This document shows positions 25,066-34,536 of a DNA stretch of 64,000 bases, piece after piece; positions within the stretch are counted from its first letter, which is position 1, and the number at the start of each line of letters is the position of its first letter. This DNA is from Candidatus Dojkabacteria bacterium (GTDB lineage Bacteria; Patescibacteria; Dojkabacteria; B142; JAFGFJ01). The stretch spans positions 8,014 through 72,013 of the forward strand of contig JAFGFJ010000001.1 of NCBI GenBank assembly GCA_016931155.1, read 5' to 3'. The notes under the pieces are model-generated. The model had not been told where the DNA came from. It made no database searches and worked only from the letters and a program-made list of their open reading frames with translations. The translations under genes were made by a program, and so were the position numbers.

Positions 25066-26508
25066 TTATGCAATCACACGCCATTCTGTTCCGTCTTTTT
25101 GGTCTTCAATCTCAACATGATATTTCTTTCCAAGCACCTTTCGTATCTGGTCAGCCTCTTCCCACCCCTTGTTGCCTCTATATTTTTCTCTTTCATCCAC
25201 GAGCCTTTCAATTTCTTTTCTATTCTTCTTTAAAAATTCAGAAATGTTCTCTGCTTCCTCTTTAAGCCCTAAACCAAAAACCTTGTCAAAATCAAAAATC
25301 AATGCTAATTTAGCACTCTCAAGAAGATCTGCTTTCACTACTTCCCACAAAACCCCAAGTGCCCGGGGAATATTGAAATCATCCTCCAGTGCCTCGATAT
25401 ATTTCTTCCTATATTCCACTTCAACCTTTCCTTCCTTGAAATTTTCCAGCCATGATCCCAATTGTGTCTTCAACTTTTGATAAGCAATTCTTGCCCCATC
25501 CAATGCCTCCCATGTAAAATTCTGTTTGCTCCTGTAGTGTGCCTGCAGAAAGAGATACCGCATATCAAGCGGACTGTATCCTTTTTCAATTATTTGTTTC
25601 AATGTGTAGCTTGTACCTTCAGATTTTGCCATTTTTTTACCATTAACCAGAAGATGTTCATTATGTAACCAGTGTTTGACATATTTCTTGCCAGTAACTG
25701 CCTCACTTTGTGCTATCTCGTTAGTGTGATGGATTGAAATATGCTCAACCCCTCCCATATGAATGTCCAGTGTTTCACCAAGATTTTGAAGCGCCATTGT
25801 AGAACATTCAATATGCCATCCAGGAAAACCTTCCCCATTCTTTACTTCTGGAGATGTAAAAGGAGACGACCAATACTGAAGGGCATTTTTGTGAACTCCT
25901 GTTCTAAAAAACCAAAGTACAAAATCAGCTGGATTCTTCTTGTCCGGATCAGTAATATCTCCTATTCCAGCACCAGCTTTATCTTTCTCCAAATCTCTAC
26001 CGGACAGATCCGTATAATTTTTGAACCTGGAGATATCAAAGTAAACCGCCTTAGATGTAACATACGCAAAACCCCTATCAATAAGCAACTTTACCATTTC
26101 TATCATTCCATCAATATAATCAGTCGCTCTTGCCTTAACCGTCGGTTCAAGAATGTTGAGAAGTTTTGTATCTCTATCAAATTCTGCGATATACTTTTCG
26201 GCAATTATCTGCGGAGTGAGATTTTCTCTCTTCGCGGCCTTCTCCATTCTGTCTTCTCCAGTATCAGCATCCCCGATATTATCACCTGTAAGATGACCAA
26301 AATCAGTATAATTTCGAACATGCCTCACCTCATATCCCAGATAAGACAAGCTCCTCCTTATAAGGTCTCCCATCAGCATTCCCCGCATATTCCCAATATG
26401 CTGTGTCCAATATACCGTAGGTCCACAGTGATAAAAAGAAATCTTCCCCTTATTAAGAGGTTCAAATTCTTCAAGTTTTCTTCCTAACGTATTAAAGACC
26501 TTTAGCAT
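25066..26508 (-). CDS. cysS: Cysteinyl-tRNA synthetase
   Basis: About 480 aa from ATG 26508. Class I synthetase with HIGH-like QHIGNMRG, zinc ligands in YHCGPTV, GWHIECSTMA and ISIHHTNEIAQSEA, and KMSKS variant KKMAKSEGT. The C-terminal end is compact (VERLVDEREKYRGNKGWEEADQIRKVL). Stops 13 bp before cca begins. Confidence 0.95.
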   Translation of the reverse strand: MLKVFNTLGRKLEEFEPLNKGKISFYHCGPTVYWTQHIGNMRGMLMGDLIRRSLSYLGYEVRHVRNYTDFGHLTGDNIGDADTGEDRMEKAAKRENLTPQIIAEKYIAEFDRDTKLLNILEPTVKARATDYIDGMIEMVKLLIDRGFAYVTSKAVYFDISRFKNYTDLSGRDLEKDKAGAGIGDITDPDKKNPADFVLWFFRTGVHKNALQYWSSPFTSPEVKNGEGFPGWHIECSTMALQNLGETLDIHMGGVEHISIHHTNEIAQSEAVTGKKYVKHWLHNEHLLVNGKKMAKSEGTSYTLKQIIEKGYSPLDMRYLFLQAHYRSKQNFTWEALDGARIAYQKLKTQLGSWLENFKEGKVEVEYRKKYIEALEDDFNIPRALGVLWEVVKADLLESAKLALIFDFDKVFGLGLKEEAENISEFLKKNRKEIERLVDEREKYRGNKGWEEADQIRKVLGKKYHVEIEDQKDGTEWRVIA

Positions 26509-26700
26509 AATAATCAAATAATAGCTATTATAGCAGTGATTTAGAGCAAAGAATATTTAGAGACCGAAAGAGTGATCAATGGTGATTCAGCTACAACAGC
26601 AAGATATTTTTGAAGAAAAAGAACACATCATATCAACACCATTCTACAGGACACAGAACCTTTGATCAAATCACTACTCTATCGCCCCTGTATCGTCCTA

Positions 26701-26800
26701 TGTATCATTCCGTATGGCCTGTGTCATTCTATATCGCTGTATATCATTGTCTATGATTCTGTGTTGTTCTGTGTCATTCTGTACATCCTGTGTCATTCTC
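26701..26800. repeat. Degenerate 10-bp tandem repeat, consensus GTGTCATTCT
   Basis: Between the galU stop and the cysS start, about ten units of roughly 10 bp follow one another in nearly perfect 10-bp phase. Examples are the 10-mers at 26721, 26771 and, shifted by one, 26790. Variants include GTGTTGTTCT and ATATCATTGT. On the minus strand the unit reads AGAATGACAC. No protein is credible here. The rest of the 350-bp gap (26509-26859) shows no further structure. Confidence 0.7.
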
Positions 26801-26859
26801 TAGTGTTAGTATCATTAGCCAAGAACTACCACGTCTTACTGACAGGGACTCCAGCCAGA

Positions 26860-27771
26860 TTAGACAATACTGTCACTGGAAAATCTCATCTGTGCACGAA
26901 TATAACTTGCAGGATCGCCGGTAGTAAACCATTCCCCTTTTAGTTCCTTGAAAAGTACTTTTCCATTTTCCGCCAACTCATCATTTGCATCCTGCAACCA
27001 TAGCTCTCCATCCTTTCCAGTAGCTTCCGGTTTCAAATATTCAAAAATCCTGGGTGTAAGCACCATCCGGCCGTAAGAGACAAGGTCACTGGGAGCATTA
27101 TTCTTTTCTGGTTTCTCAATTATTCTCTCAGCCTGGTTTGTTGTCCCTTCTTTTATTTTCACCGATCCGTATTTGACCACTTCTTCCATAGACATTTTTT
27201 GAACACCTAAGGCACCATCACATTCATTTTCCTCGAAAAATTCTACCAACTGCTTAATTGCTGGCTGTTCTCCATAGAAAAGATCGTCACCCCACAGAAG
27301 AGCAAATGGGCTATCTTCAAGAAGCGATTTAGCACTAAGCACAGGACTTCCATTACCGTAAGACAGTTTTGTGTCCTGATAAATAAATACAAAGTTTGCC
27401 ATATCATGAATCCGGATAATTTTTCTCAGGATTTCTTCCTTACCATTCTGCCTAAGGTAATCCTCCAACCCCTCATCTTCGTTGAAATGTTCAATGATTG
27501 ACTCACTCCCGGCTCTTATGACGATAATAATATCTTCAATTCCAGCCCCAACACACTCTTCAGCTAAATGCTGAATAATCGGTTTATCCGCAATAGGAAG
27601 CATTTCCTTAGGAATTGCTTTTGTTGCAGGCAAAAATCTCGTTCCTCTCCCTGCAGCAGTTATTACAGCTTTAGTAACTTTTTTCTTGTTTATTTCACCC
27701 AAATAATATTTAAAATATGGATGAACACTCTCAGGATAGCAAAATTTCTGATAGGAAGGAAGAAAAGACAC
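26860..27771 (-). CDS. galU: UTP-glucose-1-phosphate uridylyltransferase
   Basis: Up to 303 aa. Makes UDP-glucose from UTP and glucose-1-phosphate. AAGRGTRFLPATKAIPKEMLPI is the nucleotide-binding signature, followed by ALLWGDDLFYGEQPAIKQL and GKDGELWLQDA. The first 23 residues from GTG 27771 do not look like the family. A TTG at 27702 would give a normal N-terminus (GEINKKKVTKAVITAAG), so the true start is uncertain. Confidence 0.92.
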   Translation of the reverse strand: MSFLPSYQKFCYPESVHPYFKYYLGEINKKKVTKAVITAAGRGTRFLPATKAIPKEMLPIADKPIIQHLAEECVGAGIEDIIIVIRAGSESIIEHFNEDEGLEDYLRQNGKEEILRKIIRIHDMANFVFIYQDTKLSYGNGSPVLSAKSLLEDSPFALLWGDDLFYGEQPAIKQLVEFFEENECDGALGVQKMSMEEVVKYGSVKIKEGTTNQAERIIEKPEKNNAPSDLVSYGRMVLTPRIFEYLKPEATGKDGELWLQDANDELAENGKVLFKELKGEWFTTGDPASYIRAQMRFSSDSIV

Positions 27772-27905
27772 TCATGATTGTATATGTACTTGCATTCCTG
27801 CCATAATTTTTCTATTGTTTTTCCTATCGCTATTGTTTTTGTTTTAATTTTTGCTATAGTGTTCAGACAAAGAATTCTACAAATATATTACTTATCACCA
27901 TCACA

Positions 27906-28334
27906 ATGGATCTAGGTCTAGAGGGACAATATAGAGAAGCAGATACACAGCAACGCAACTTTGGCAATGTAGAGGACCAGGAAGAATTTACGATAATTAA
28001 CCCAAAAGATGTTCTTTCTTTTTTAGAGAAGTCAGTTGGGGAAATTTTAAGAGGAAGAAAGGTCACAGCGGTAAAAGAACCTGTTACAGGAAAAATTGTG
28101 AACAAATTTACTCCCTGGATTCCTGTCAGGATTGAGAATGTAATGAGATCGAGCGTAGGTGTCACGTGGGAAAAAAATGGAGCTAAGGAATGGGGACTTA
28201 CTGATTCATCTATTCCTAACAGGAGCACTTTTCCTCCTCAATATTCAATGGCTGGATATTTTTGGTACGAGTTTGGGACAGGAGAAGGTTTAGACGGAAC
28301 AGGGGATTTTCTTCCGATAAATTCCAGACTCTAA
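27906..28334 (+). CDS. Hypothetical protein, 142 aa
   Basis: Not recognised. Acidic N-terminus followed by a small domain with KDVLSFLEKSVGEILRGRK, PVTGKIVNKFTPWIPVRIENVMRSSVGV and a Trp/Tyr-rich end (MAGYFWYEFGTGEG). No membrane segment. Isolated on the plus strand between the divergent galU gene and the convergent recR gene, so it has its own promoter. The opposite-strand frame here is less protein-like. Confidence 0.45.
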   Translation: MDLGLEGQYREADTQQRNFGNVEDQEEFTIINPKDVLSFLEKSVGEILRGRKVTAVKEPVTGKIVNKFTPWIPVRIENVMRSSVGVTWEKNGAKEWGLTDSSIPNRSTFPPQYSMAGYFWYEFGTGEGLDGTGDFLPINSRL

Positions 28335-28409
28335 TAGCACAGATACTATAGAAATTCGAAGAACTCGATATTCCGGAGAGATTTTTGAAGCCTTCTTACA
28401 TTTAATCTA

Positions 28410-29036
28410 CTATAGCTCAGTCCTTCCCTCGATCGCTCTTCTCAGTGTAGTATAATCTGCATATTCCAGATCAGCTCCCGTAGGTAGACCTCTGGCAAGA
28501 CGGGTAATTTTTACTCTCTCCAGCACCCTATTTTTAATTTCCTCATAGATGTACATTGCTGTTGCCTCTCCTTCAAGATTTGGATTTGTTGCAATAATAA
28601 TTTCAACACAATCCTGCATACCCTCTATCCGTTTTATAAGCTCAGATATTCTAAGATCCTCCGGACCAACTGAGTTGACAGGAGAAATCACGCCACCAAG
28701 AACATGAAAAACACCCCCGAACCCTCCTTCCTCCTTTATCCCAACCCTATCAAAAGCCACAACATCAAGTGGTTCCTCGACCACCATTAGAAGATTTTGA
28801 TTTCTTCCGGGATCAGAGCAAATCGAACATGGAGAATTTTCTGTAAAGTTATAACAAATCTCACAGGATTTGACCTTGTTTTTTACATCAAGAATCAGAG
28901 CAGAAAGCCTTTCTGCACTTTCCCTGGAAGCACGAAGATAGTGATAAGCCATGCGAGCAGCCGACTTTGGTCCAACACCAGGAAGTTTTTCGAACTCCTC
29001 GATTAATTTCTGAACAACTTGAGGAAGAGCTGACAT
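28410..29036 (-). CDS. recR: Recombination mediator protein RecR
   Basis: 208 aa. Helix-hairpin-helix LPGVGPKSAARMAYHYL, C4 zinc finger CEICYNFTENSPCSICSD, Toprim domain (LLMVVEEPLDVVAFD ... ATNPNLEGEATAMYI) and the terminal RALEGR-like segment RRAIEGRTEL. Works with RecF/RecO in gap repair. Last gene of dnaX-ybaB-recR, 18 bp after ybaB. Confidence 0.95.
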   Translation of the reverse strand: MSALPQVVQKLIEEFEKLPGVGPKSAARMAYHYLRASRESAERLSALILDVKNKVKSCEICYNFTENSPCSICSDPGRNQNLLMVVEEPLDVVAFDRVGIKEEGGFGGVFHVLGGVISPVNSVGPEDLRISELIKRIEGMQDCVEIIIATNPNLEGEATAMYIYEEIKNRVLERVKITRLARGLPTGADLEYADYTTLRRAIEGRTEL

Positions 29037-29054
29037 TGTTTCTTAGTATCCAAA

Positions 29055-29360
29055 TTAACTTCCCAGCATGCCTTTTAGTTTGTCTATATCCATATCCTTC
29101 GTCATTTCCTTTCTTAATAACTTCTGAGCTTCCTCCATCGCTTGCTTTATCTCCTTTTCAAGATCCTTTTTTCTGTCCAGACTCATCAGATCATCAGAAA
29201 TATTGATTTCCAAAATCTCTTGAGTCCCATCAATTATTATTTCCACGTGTTCATCCTTTGAAAGACCAGAAATTTTTTTCTCTTTCATTTTTTTCTGCAT
29301 TTCTTTCGCCTCTTTTTGAAGCTTATACAACTCCTTTATTTTTGAGAAAGCACCTGCCAT
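29055..29360 (-). CDS. YbaB/EbfC nucleoid-associated protein
   Basis: 101 aa, normal length. Long N-terminal helix KIKELYKLQKEAKEMQKKMKEK, then a central beta region (VEIIIDGTQEILEINISDDLM) and a C-terminal helix. Binds DNA as a dimer. Its position between dnaX and recR is strongly conserved in bacteria and supports the call. Confidence 0.9.
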   Translation of the reverse strand: MAGAFSKIKELYKLQKEAKEMQKKMKEKKISGLSKDEHVEIIIDGTQEILEINISDDLMSLDRKKDLEKEIKQAMEEAQKLLRKEMTKDMDIDKLKGMLGS

Positions 29361-29410
29361 GATAATAGATCTAAAAAATAAAATTATAGTCCCGGGATTT
29401 TGAGACTCAT

Positions 29411-31039
29411 TTATTGTTCTTCAAGCATATCACCAAAAACTTCTTCTACCAAGTCTGCATTATCAGTATCTTTTTCTTCTTCAGCTATTTCAGACCTCAA
29501 CCCTTCTTCTATTATACACGAAGGAACGAGGGAGACATTTATTAGTGCCTTAAACACTTCCGAAATTACTTTTCTGCTTGCATGTTCTTCTATTCTCGAT
29601 TTATGAAATTTGAAAGGAACCTTAAGAATAATTTTGTCCCCCTTAATTTCAGAGGGCTCTGCCTTTAAAAGAAATGCCTGGAGATGGTTATTATGAGGCT
29701 TAATTTCTTCAAGAAATTTATCCCACATTTTTTTGATCTTTTTAATTTCAGCAACAGGGTGTTCATCGCTCTTTCCTTCGCTTATGCTCTCACTCTGTTC
29801 TTGCTCTTGTTCTTGTTCTTGTTTACTAACAGTTATATTTTTATCCTTTTCCTTTTTCCTGCTCGTTTCTTCTGTTACTGAGGAATTCTTTTTGATAGAA
29901 AACTCCTCTATGGCTGCCTTCTTCTCAGTAGTATTGATTCTAAATGGAGCTTTTCCCTCACCTTTTTGTATACCCGGATTATCCTTTTTGTACCCACAGA
30001 TATCAACAATAGCAAGTTCAAGCGGAAGAATTTGTATTGTTGCGGCCTTCATTTGAACAGCACATTCAGAAAGGATTCTTATCATTTTGACCAAATCTTT
30101 GAGATCAAAATCTATGCCGATAGCATTTTTCTTTGATTCAATTTTGTTATGAATAAGTACCCTTCCAAATTCAAGCAATTGTTTCAAAAATTGAATGAGG
30201 CTCAAACCCTGACTATTTATCTCGTAAAGAACTGAAAATGCTGAATCCAAATCACATAAAACTAGAGATTTCATCATACTTTGTACTGCTCTTTCGTCAG
30301 TTAGACCCAAAATTTGCCTTACTTCATCAAGAGTTATACTCCGATTCTTCAATGATTCAGCAGATCTAATTACTTTTTCAAGAATAGTCTCAGCATCCCG
30401 AAAACTTCCTCCCCCACCATTAATTATAATATCAACTGCACCTTCATCCATTTTTACTCCCTCCTTTTTCAGAATAAGTTGAATCCTCTTTTTTAAATCT
30501 TCATCATTTGCAAGTTTAAAATCAAACCTTTGCGTTCTTGAAATAATAGTAAGCGGAATTTTATGCGGTTCAGTTGTTGCAAGGATAAAGACTGCATGCT
30601 GTGGAGGCTCCTCTAGAGTCTTTAGAAGAGCATTAAATGCCTCAGTAGTGAGCATGTGAGTCTCATCAATAATATATACTTTGTTCCTTCCTTCTGCAGG
30701 TGCAAAATTGACCCTTTCTTTAAGCTCTCGGATTTCATCAATTCCTCTGTTTGATGCGGCATCAATCTCAAATATATCGAGGAATCTCCCTTCGTTTACT
30801 GCTTTGCAAACAGTGCACTTATTACATGGCTCACCATCTTTTAGATTGAGACAATTTAAGGCTTTAGCAACTATTCGGGCAGTACTGGTCTTTCCCGTTC
30901 CTCTCGCCCCAGAAAAAAGATATGCATGAGAGTGCTTTCCGTCTTTCAAGGCCTTCTTGAGTACTTTGGAAATCCAATCCTGTCCTACTATCTCGTCGAA
31001 TCGTCCTGGTCTATACTTTTGATAAAGAGTAATTGGCAT
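29411..31039 (-). CDS. dnaX: DNA polymerase III subunit gamma/tau
   Basis: 542 aa. Clamp-loader ATPase: YRPGRFDEIVGQDW, Walker A GARGTGKTSTARIVAKALNC, zinc ligands C...CNKCTVC, DEAH-like IIDETHMLTTEAFNALLKTLEEPP, sensor ATTEPHKIPLTIISRTQRFDF. A low-complexity Gln/Glu linker (QEQEQEQEQSE, about residue 410) separates the C-terminal domain. First gene of dnaX-ybaB-recR. Confidence 0.96.
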   Translation of the reverse strand: MPITLYQKYRPGRFDEIVGQDWISKVLKKALKDGKHSHAYLFSGARGTGKTSTARIVAKALNCLNLKDGEPCNKCTVCKAVNEGRFLDIFEIDAASNRGIDEIRELKERVNFAPAEGRNKVYIIDETHMLTTEAFNALLKTLEEPPQHAVFILATTEPHKIPLTIISRTQRFDFKLANDEDLKKRIQLILKKEGVKMDEGAVDIIINGGGGSFRDAETILEKVIRSAESLKNRSITLDEVRQILGLTDERAVQSMMKSLVLCDLDSAFSVLYEINSQGLSLIQFLKQLLEFGRVLIHNKIESKKNAIGIDFDLKDLVKMIRILSECAVQMKAATIQILPLELAIVDICGYKKDNPGIQKGEGKAPFRINTTEKKAAIEEFSIKKNSSVTEETSRKKEKDKNITVSKQEQEQEQEQSESISEGKSDEHPVAEIKKIKKMWDKFLEEIKPHNNHLQAFLLKAEPSEIKGDKIILKVPFKFHKSRIEEHASRKVISEVFKALINVSLVPSCIIEEGLRSEIAEEEKDTDNADLVEEVFGDMLEEQ

Positions 31040-31362
31040 CTGAAACTATGTGAAGATAATGGATCGACTAATCATAACTCAAAAGAACCGACAAAAAAAG
31101 TAAAGAAAAGAATTATGAATCAATTAGAGACATAACAGCGTAATCTGCCACACTGTTTAGAAATTCTACCCTTCGGAGAAATTGACCAAACAACTAATAT
31201 CCACCCCTATTCTCTTCAAAATATTTTTCAGAATTCGAAGAATCATTTGATATCGAACACTACCATATAATACAAAACTTCCTGGATTATTGGCACTCAA
31301 AACCCTCAGAACCTCTAAAAATCTCTTCTAAAGGTTCCCTGTCACATTTATATTCCGAATAA
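31040..31362. other. 323-bp intergenic stretch without recognised content
   Basis: Between dnaX and rpsU. Short open frames in several phases show no family pattern. No strong hairpin-plus-T terminator or tRNA is seen. It probably holds the dnaX promoter on its left side. Confidence 0.5.
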
Positions 31363-31593
31363 CTAGGATTTATCTGCATATCTTGTAATTTTACTCCTCC
31401 TTTCTCTAGTTGCAGTTCTTCTTCTTCTTTTGGTTTTCTCCCAGATTTTTCTGTTCTCGTGCTTCAGTTGTGTTGGCTTTACATGGTATCTATTTTTCTG
31501 AAGCTCAACAGGAATATTCTCTCTATTTGCCTCACGCCATAGCATCTTCAAAGCCTGATCAATTGGCATATCATCTGTTACGATTACTGACAT
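31363..31593 (-). CDS. rpsU: 30S ribosomal protein S21
   Basis: 76 aa from ATG 31593. MSVIVTDDMPIDQALKMLWREANRENIPVELQKNRYHVKPTQLKHENRK matches S21 (bases near the anti-Shine-Dalgarno end of 16S rRNA), with a basic tail RRRRTATRERRSK. The ATG is chosen over a TTG one codon earlier because a full Shine-Dalgarno lies 7 bp before it. Confidence 0.9.
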   Translation of the reverse strand: MSVIVTDDMPIDQALKMLWREANRENIPVELQKNRYHVKPTQLKHENRKIWEKTKRRRRTATRERRSKITRYADKS

Positions 31594-31600
31594 CAAAAAA

Positions 31601-31608
31601 CACCTCCT
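31601..31608 (-). promoter_or_regulatory. Strong Shine-Dalgarno of rpsU
   Basis: AGGAGGTG on the minus strand, 7 bp before the rpsU ATG. It is one of very few full consensus sites in the window; most genes here have weak or no Shine-Dalgarno. Confidence 0.8.
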
Positions 31609-31723
31609 ATAGTTTTAATAAAATACTAGGTTAGGATTATAACACACAGAGAGCTACAATTTACTACATTCAAAGAGCTCAGCTTACTGCACTTAAAGGG
31701 TCAAATTCAATACTTAATACTTA

Positions 31724-33301
31724 TTAGCTTACAAGACCCCTTACCAGCTCGAGTATCCTCGGAATCCACTCAAGCATAATAATATCTTTCAGGATGATCA
31801 CAATACTTAAAATTATAATAAACAGAAAAGACAGTTTTGAGATTATCTCTTCACTTCCAATAGGAATTCTTTTCCCCCTGATTTTTTCAAGCGCCAAAAA
31901 CATAAGATGACCACCGTCAAAAAGCGGGATCGGCAGAATATTCATAAAGGCAAGGGCAATACTTACCAATCCAGTAAGGTTGAGAAGATCGGAGAAATTA
32001 TTTGCTCTCACAAGATTGTTAACTTCATTTGCAACAACGACAATACTTCCTACCCCGCTGGCTACCGGTTCTACACTTCCCTGAACAAACGAATCTCTTA
32101 CCAGCACACCCAGCACCTTAATTTGATAGCCAAGAATATTTATGGAATGGAAAAATCCTGACAGAAGCTTCGAATCCGAGTAGTCAAGATGGTAAAACTC
32201 GAGATAAATGGTTTCATTTTGTGACAGCACAGCTCCAATGACCGGATCATCCTCTTTCACTTTTTGTAGAAGTTCCATTTCCACAATTTCTATTTCCCCC
32301 TCCTCATTAAGAATTTTTAAAGAAACTGTTTCCCCTTGATAAGCCTCCAGCAACTTAATAAAATTTTCTACAGAACCTGTTTCTTCGTCATTAATCTCGA
32401 AAATAATATTCCCCTTTACTAACCCCGCCTCATGTGCAGGGAAATTCTCGCTCACTCCTGCTATCCTGATTTTTCCCTGAACTTCCTCATCCAGATTTGT
32501 ATCAAACTCTGAGGTGTTTAGAGTAATAGTCTTATCAACAAAATTTCCCCCCTCATCAATTAGAGTATATTTTACCTCTTCCCCCTCATTCTCTTTAAGA
32601 AAATTTGAGAATTGCTCTCTACTTTGAACAAGTTCACCATCTATTTTCCAGACTAGAGTTCTCTCCACTCCGGCTTCCTTTAGCTCTTTAGTATAAGCGT
32701 CAACAATAATAGGCCTTTCGTCCACTCTTTGTTTTGACCCCCAGAAATCATAGTCTGTTCTCTTGCTTATCTCAGTCGTAAAACCACCAAGAGAAAAATA
32801 AAGAAGAAAAATAAGTATTGCAAGAAGAAAATTCATCGTTACACCAGCAACAAGAACAAACGCCCTTTTGAAAACAGACTTGTTTAAAAAGCTATCTTTA
32901 CTTGTCAACAGGGCAATTCTTTCCTTACCAATTTTTATCAATTCCTTTTTTTCAGAGTCCTTGAGTTCAGCCAGTCCCCATATTTTTTTAGACAGTTCTT
33001 CCCTGTCAGTAATCTTATAAAGATCGTACTCCTTCCATACATTTACAAGTTTTCCATCAGCTTGGATATCATTACCTGGCAATTCACCATAAATCTTTAC
33101 ATATCCTCCAAGAGGGATAAGATTTATTTTATACTCAGTTCCCCTTATTTTCTTTCCTAGAAGCCTTGGACCAAAACCAAAAGCGAACTCTTCGACTTTT
33201 GCTCCAATCAGCTTGGCAGCAACAAAATGTCCAAGCTCATGAATAAAAACGAGAAGACCAAGAATAATAATTAGGACAAATAACGACAAGATTAAATGCA
33301 T
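31724..33301 (-). CDS. rseP: Site-2 protease RseP (M50 metalloprotease)
   Basis: 525 aa. First membrane helix carries HELGH (residues 21-25). Two PDZ-like regions lie in the middle (about 195-255 and 285-345). The second metal motif is in NILPIPLFDGGHLMFLALEKIRG. Cleaves membrane proteins within the bilayer. A larger-than-usual insert (about residues 70-130, KITDREELSKKIWGLAELKDSEKKE) lies between helix 1 and helix 2. Follows frr by 9 bp. Confidence 0.93.
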   Translation of the reverse strand: MHLILSLFVLIIILGLLVFIHELGHFVAAKLIGAKVEEFAFGFGPRLLGKKIRGTEYKINLIPLGGYVKIYGELPGNDIQADGKLVNVWKEYDLYKITDREELSKKIWGLAELKDSEKKELIKIGKERIALLTSKDSFLNKSVFKRAFVLVAGVTMNFLLAILIFLLYFSLGGFTTEISKRTDYDFWGSKQRVDERPIIVDAYTKELKEAGVERTLVWKIDGELVQSREQFSNFLKENEGEEVKYTLIDEGGNFVDKTITLNTSEFDTNLDEEVQGKIRIAGVSENFPAHEAGLVKGNIIFEINDEETGSVENFIKLLEAYQGETVSLKILNEEGEIEIVEMELLQKVKEDDPVIGAVLSQNETIYLEFYHLDYSDSKLLSGFFHSINILGYQIKVLGVLVRDSFVQGSVEPVASGVGSIVVVANEVNNLVRANNFSDLLNLTGLVSIALAFMNILPIPLFDGGHLMFLALEKIRGKRIPIGSEEIISKLSFLFIIILSIVIILKDIIMLEWIPRILELVRGLVS

Positions 33302-33310
33302 ATTTGTATA

Positions 33311-33850
33311 TTATACAGTCATAAGTTCAGTTTCCTTCTTTTTTCCGGTCTCTTCAATTTCCGAGTTTACACTATCAATCATTGTTTGTAATTCTTTCTC
33401 TTTTCCCTTTTTCTCATCTTCACTAAACCCCTGCTCATCAATCCAATCAAGAACTTCCTTTCGAATCACTCTTACAGCAATTCGAGAATCTTCAAGCTTG
33501 TCTTTCATTACTTTAACATACTCAGTCCTTCTCTCTTCACTAAGAGGAGGAAAAGAAACTCTCACAAGATCTCCATCAACACTAACCCCAAATCCCATCT
33601 CAGATGTTTTAAGAGTCTTCTCAACTTCATTGATAAGAGTTTTATCCCAAACATTTACCGTAAGAAGTCCAGCGTCAACAACATTTATATTGGCCACCTG
33701 ATTAAGTGGCATCTTCTGTCCATATGCATCCACAGTCATTCCTTCTATTATTTGCGGATTTGCCCTGCCGGTTCTTATTGCGGCAAGCTCCTTGGTGAGA
33801 TGATCTAAAGCACCGGAAAGCCTGGTTTGAGCCTCACTTAGAAGAATCAT
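33311..33850 (-). CDS. frr: Ribosome recycling factor
   Basis: 179 aa. LTKELAAIRTGRANPQIIEGMTVDAYG and VRVSFPPLSEERRTEYVKVMKDKLEDSRIAVRVIRKEVLDWI are family-typical. Splits post-termination ribosomes with EF-G. Directly follows tsf; the usual pyrH between them is missing. Confidence 0.96.
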   Translation of the reverse strand: MILLSEAQTRLSGALDHLTKELAAIRTGRANPQIIEGMTVDAYGQKMPLNQVANINVVDAGLLTVNVWDKTLINEVEKTLKTSEMGFGVSVDGDLVRVSFPPLSEERRTEYVKVMKDKLEDSRIAVRVIRKEVLDWIDEQGFSEDEKKGKEKELQTMIDSVNSEIEETGKKKETELMTV

Positions 33851-33880
33851 ATTGGTTATAATAAAAGGTAACTTGCTCTA

Positions 33881-34510
33881 TTATATTTCATCTATCCCAC
33901 AAGCACCAGATACCTGTGCAATTTCAAACCTGGCAAATCTTGCTATCCGGACATTCTCTCCAATCTTTGCAAGTGCCTCTGCAAGAAGGTCACCCACTTT
34001 TTTCTTTTCGTCTCTAACATATGGCTGTTCCAACAAAACATTTTCTGTATAGAACTTTTGAAGTTTACCCTCAATTATTTTCTCAACTACTTCTTTTGGT
34101 TTCCCCTCCAATTGATCTTTGCTCTCCTTGGTAATGAATTCCTTTTCCTTATCGAGAACTGCCTGAGGAATATCCTCAATAGTTATGTATAAAGGTTTTG
34201 AGGCAGCGATATGGAGTGCAACATCCTTACTTAGTTGCCGGAAATCTTCCGACCTTGAGGCAAAGTCTGTTTCTGAGCTCATTTCAATCAAGACTCCAAT
34301 TTGACCATCACCATGAATATAAGCAGCAACAACTCCATTTTCTGTTGCCCTGCCTGCTCTTGCTGCTCCTTTCGCAAGTCCTCTTTCCCTGAGTATTTCA
34401 ATCGCCTTTTCTTCATTGCCTTTTGCCTCCTCCAGAGCAGACTTCACGGCGCCGACACCAACACCTGTCCTTTTCCTTAGACTTTTTATTTGATCTAAAG
34501 TAATTGCCAT
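33881..34510 (-). CDS. tsf: Elongation factor Ts
   Basis: 209 aa. N-terminal UBA-like LDQIKSLRKRTGVGVGAVKSALEEAKGNEEKAIEILRERG, then the TDFASRSEDF core. Exchanges GDP on EF-Tu. Short form with one core subdomain, as in other small-genome bacteria. Sits 26 bp after rpsB. Confidence 0.95.
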   Translation of the reverse strand: MAITLDQIKSLRKRTGVGVGAVKSALEEAKGNEEKAIEILRERGLAKGAARAGRATENGVVAAYIHGDGQIGVLIEMSSETDFASRSEDFRQLSKDVALHIAASKPLYITIEDIPQAVLDKEKEFITKESKDQLEGKPKEVVEKIIEGKLQKFYTENVLLEQPYVRDEKKKVGDLLAEALAKIGENVRIARFARFEIAQVSGACGIDEI

Positions 34511-34536
34511 ATCGAATTTGTTAATAAATTAATCTT

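Noticed and set aside
26662..26943. Plus-strand 93-aa open frame over the 10-bp repeats
   Set aside because: The Cys/His/Ile-rich sequence is produced by the DNA repeat, and it runs into the 3' end of galU antisense.
27863..28228. Minus-strand 121-aa frame opposite the 142-aa hypothetical
   Set aside because: It is biased toward Ser/Phe/Leu as an antisense shadow; the plus-strand frame has more protein-like composition and a tidy start.
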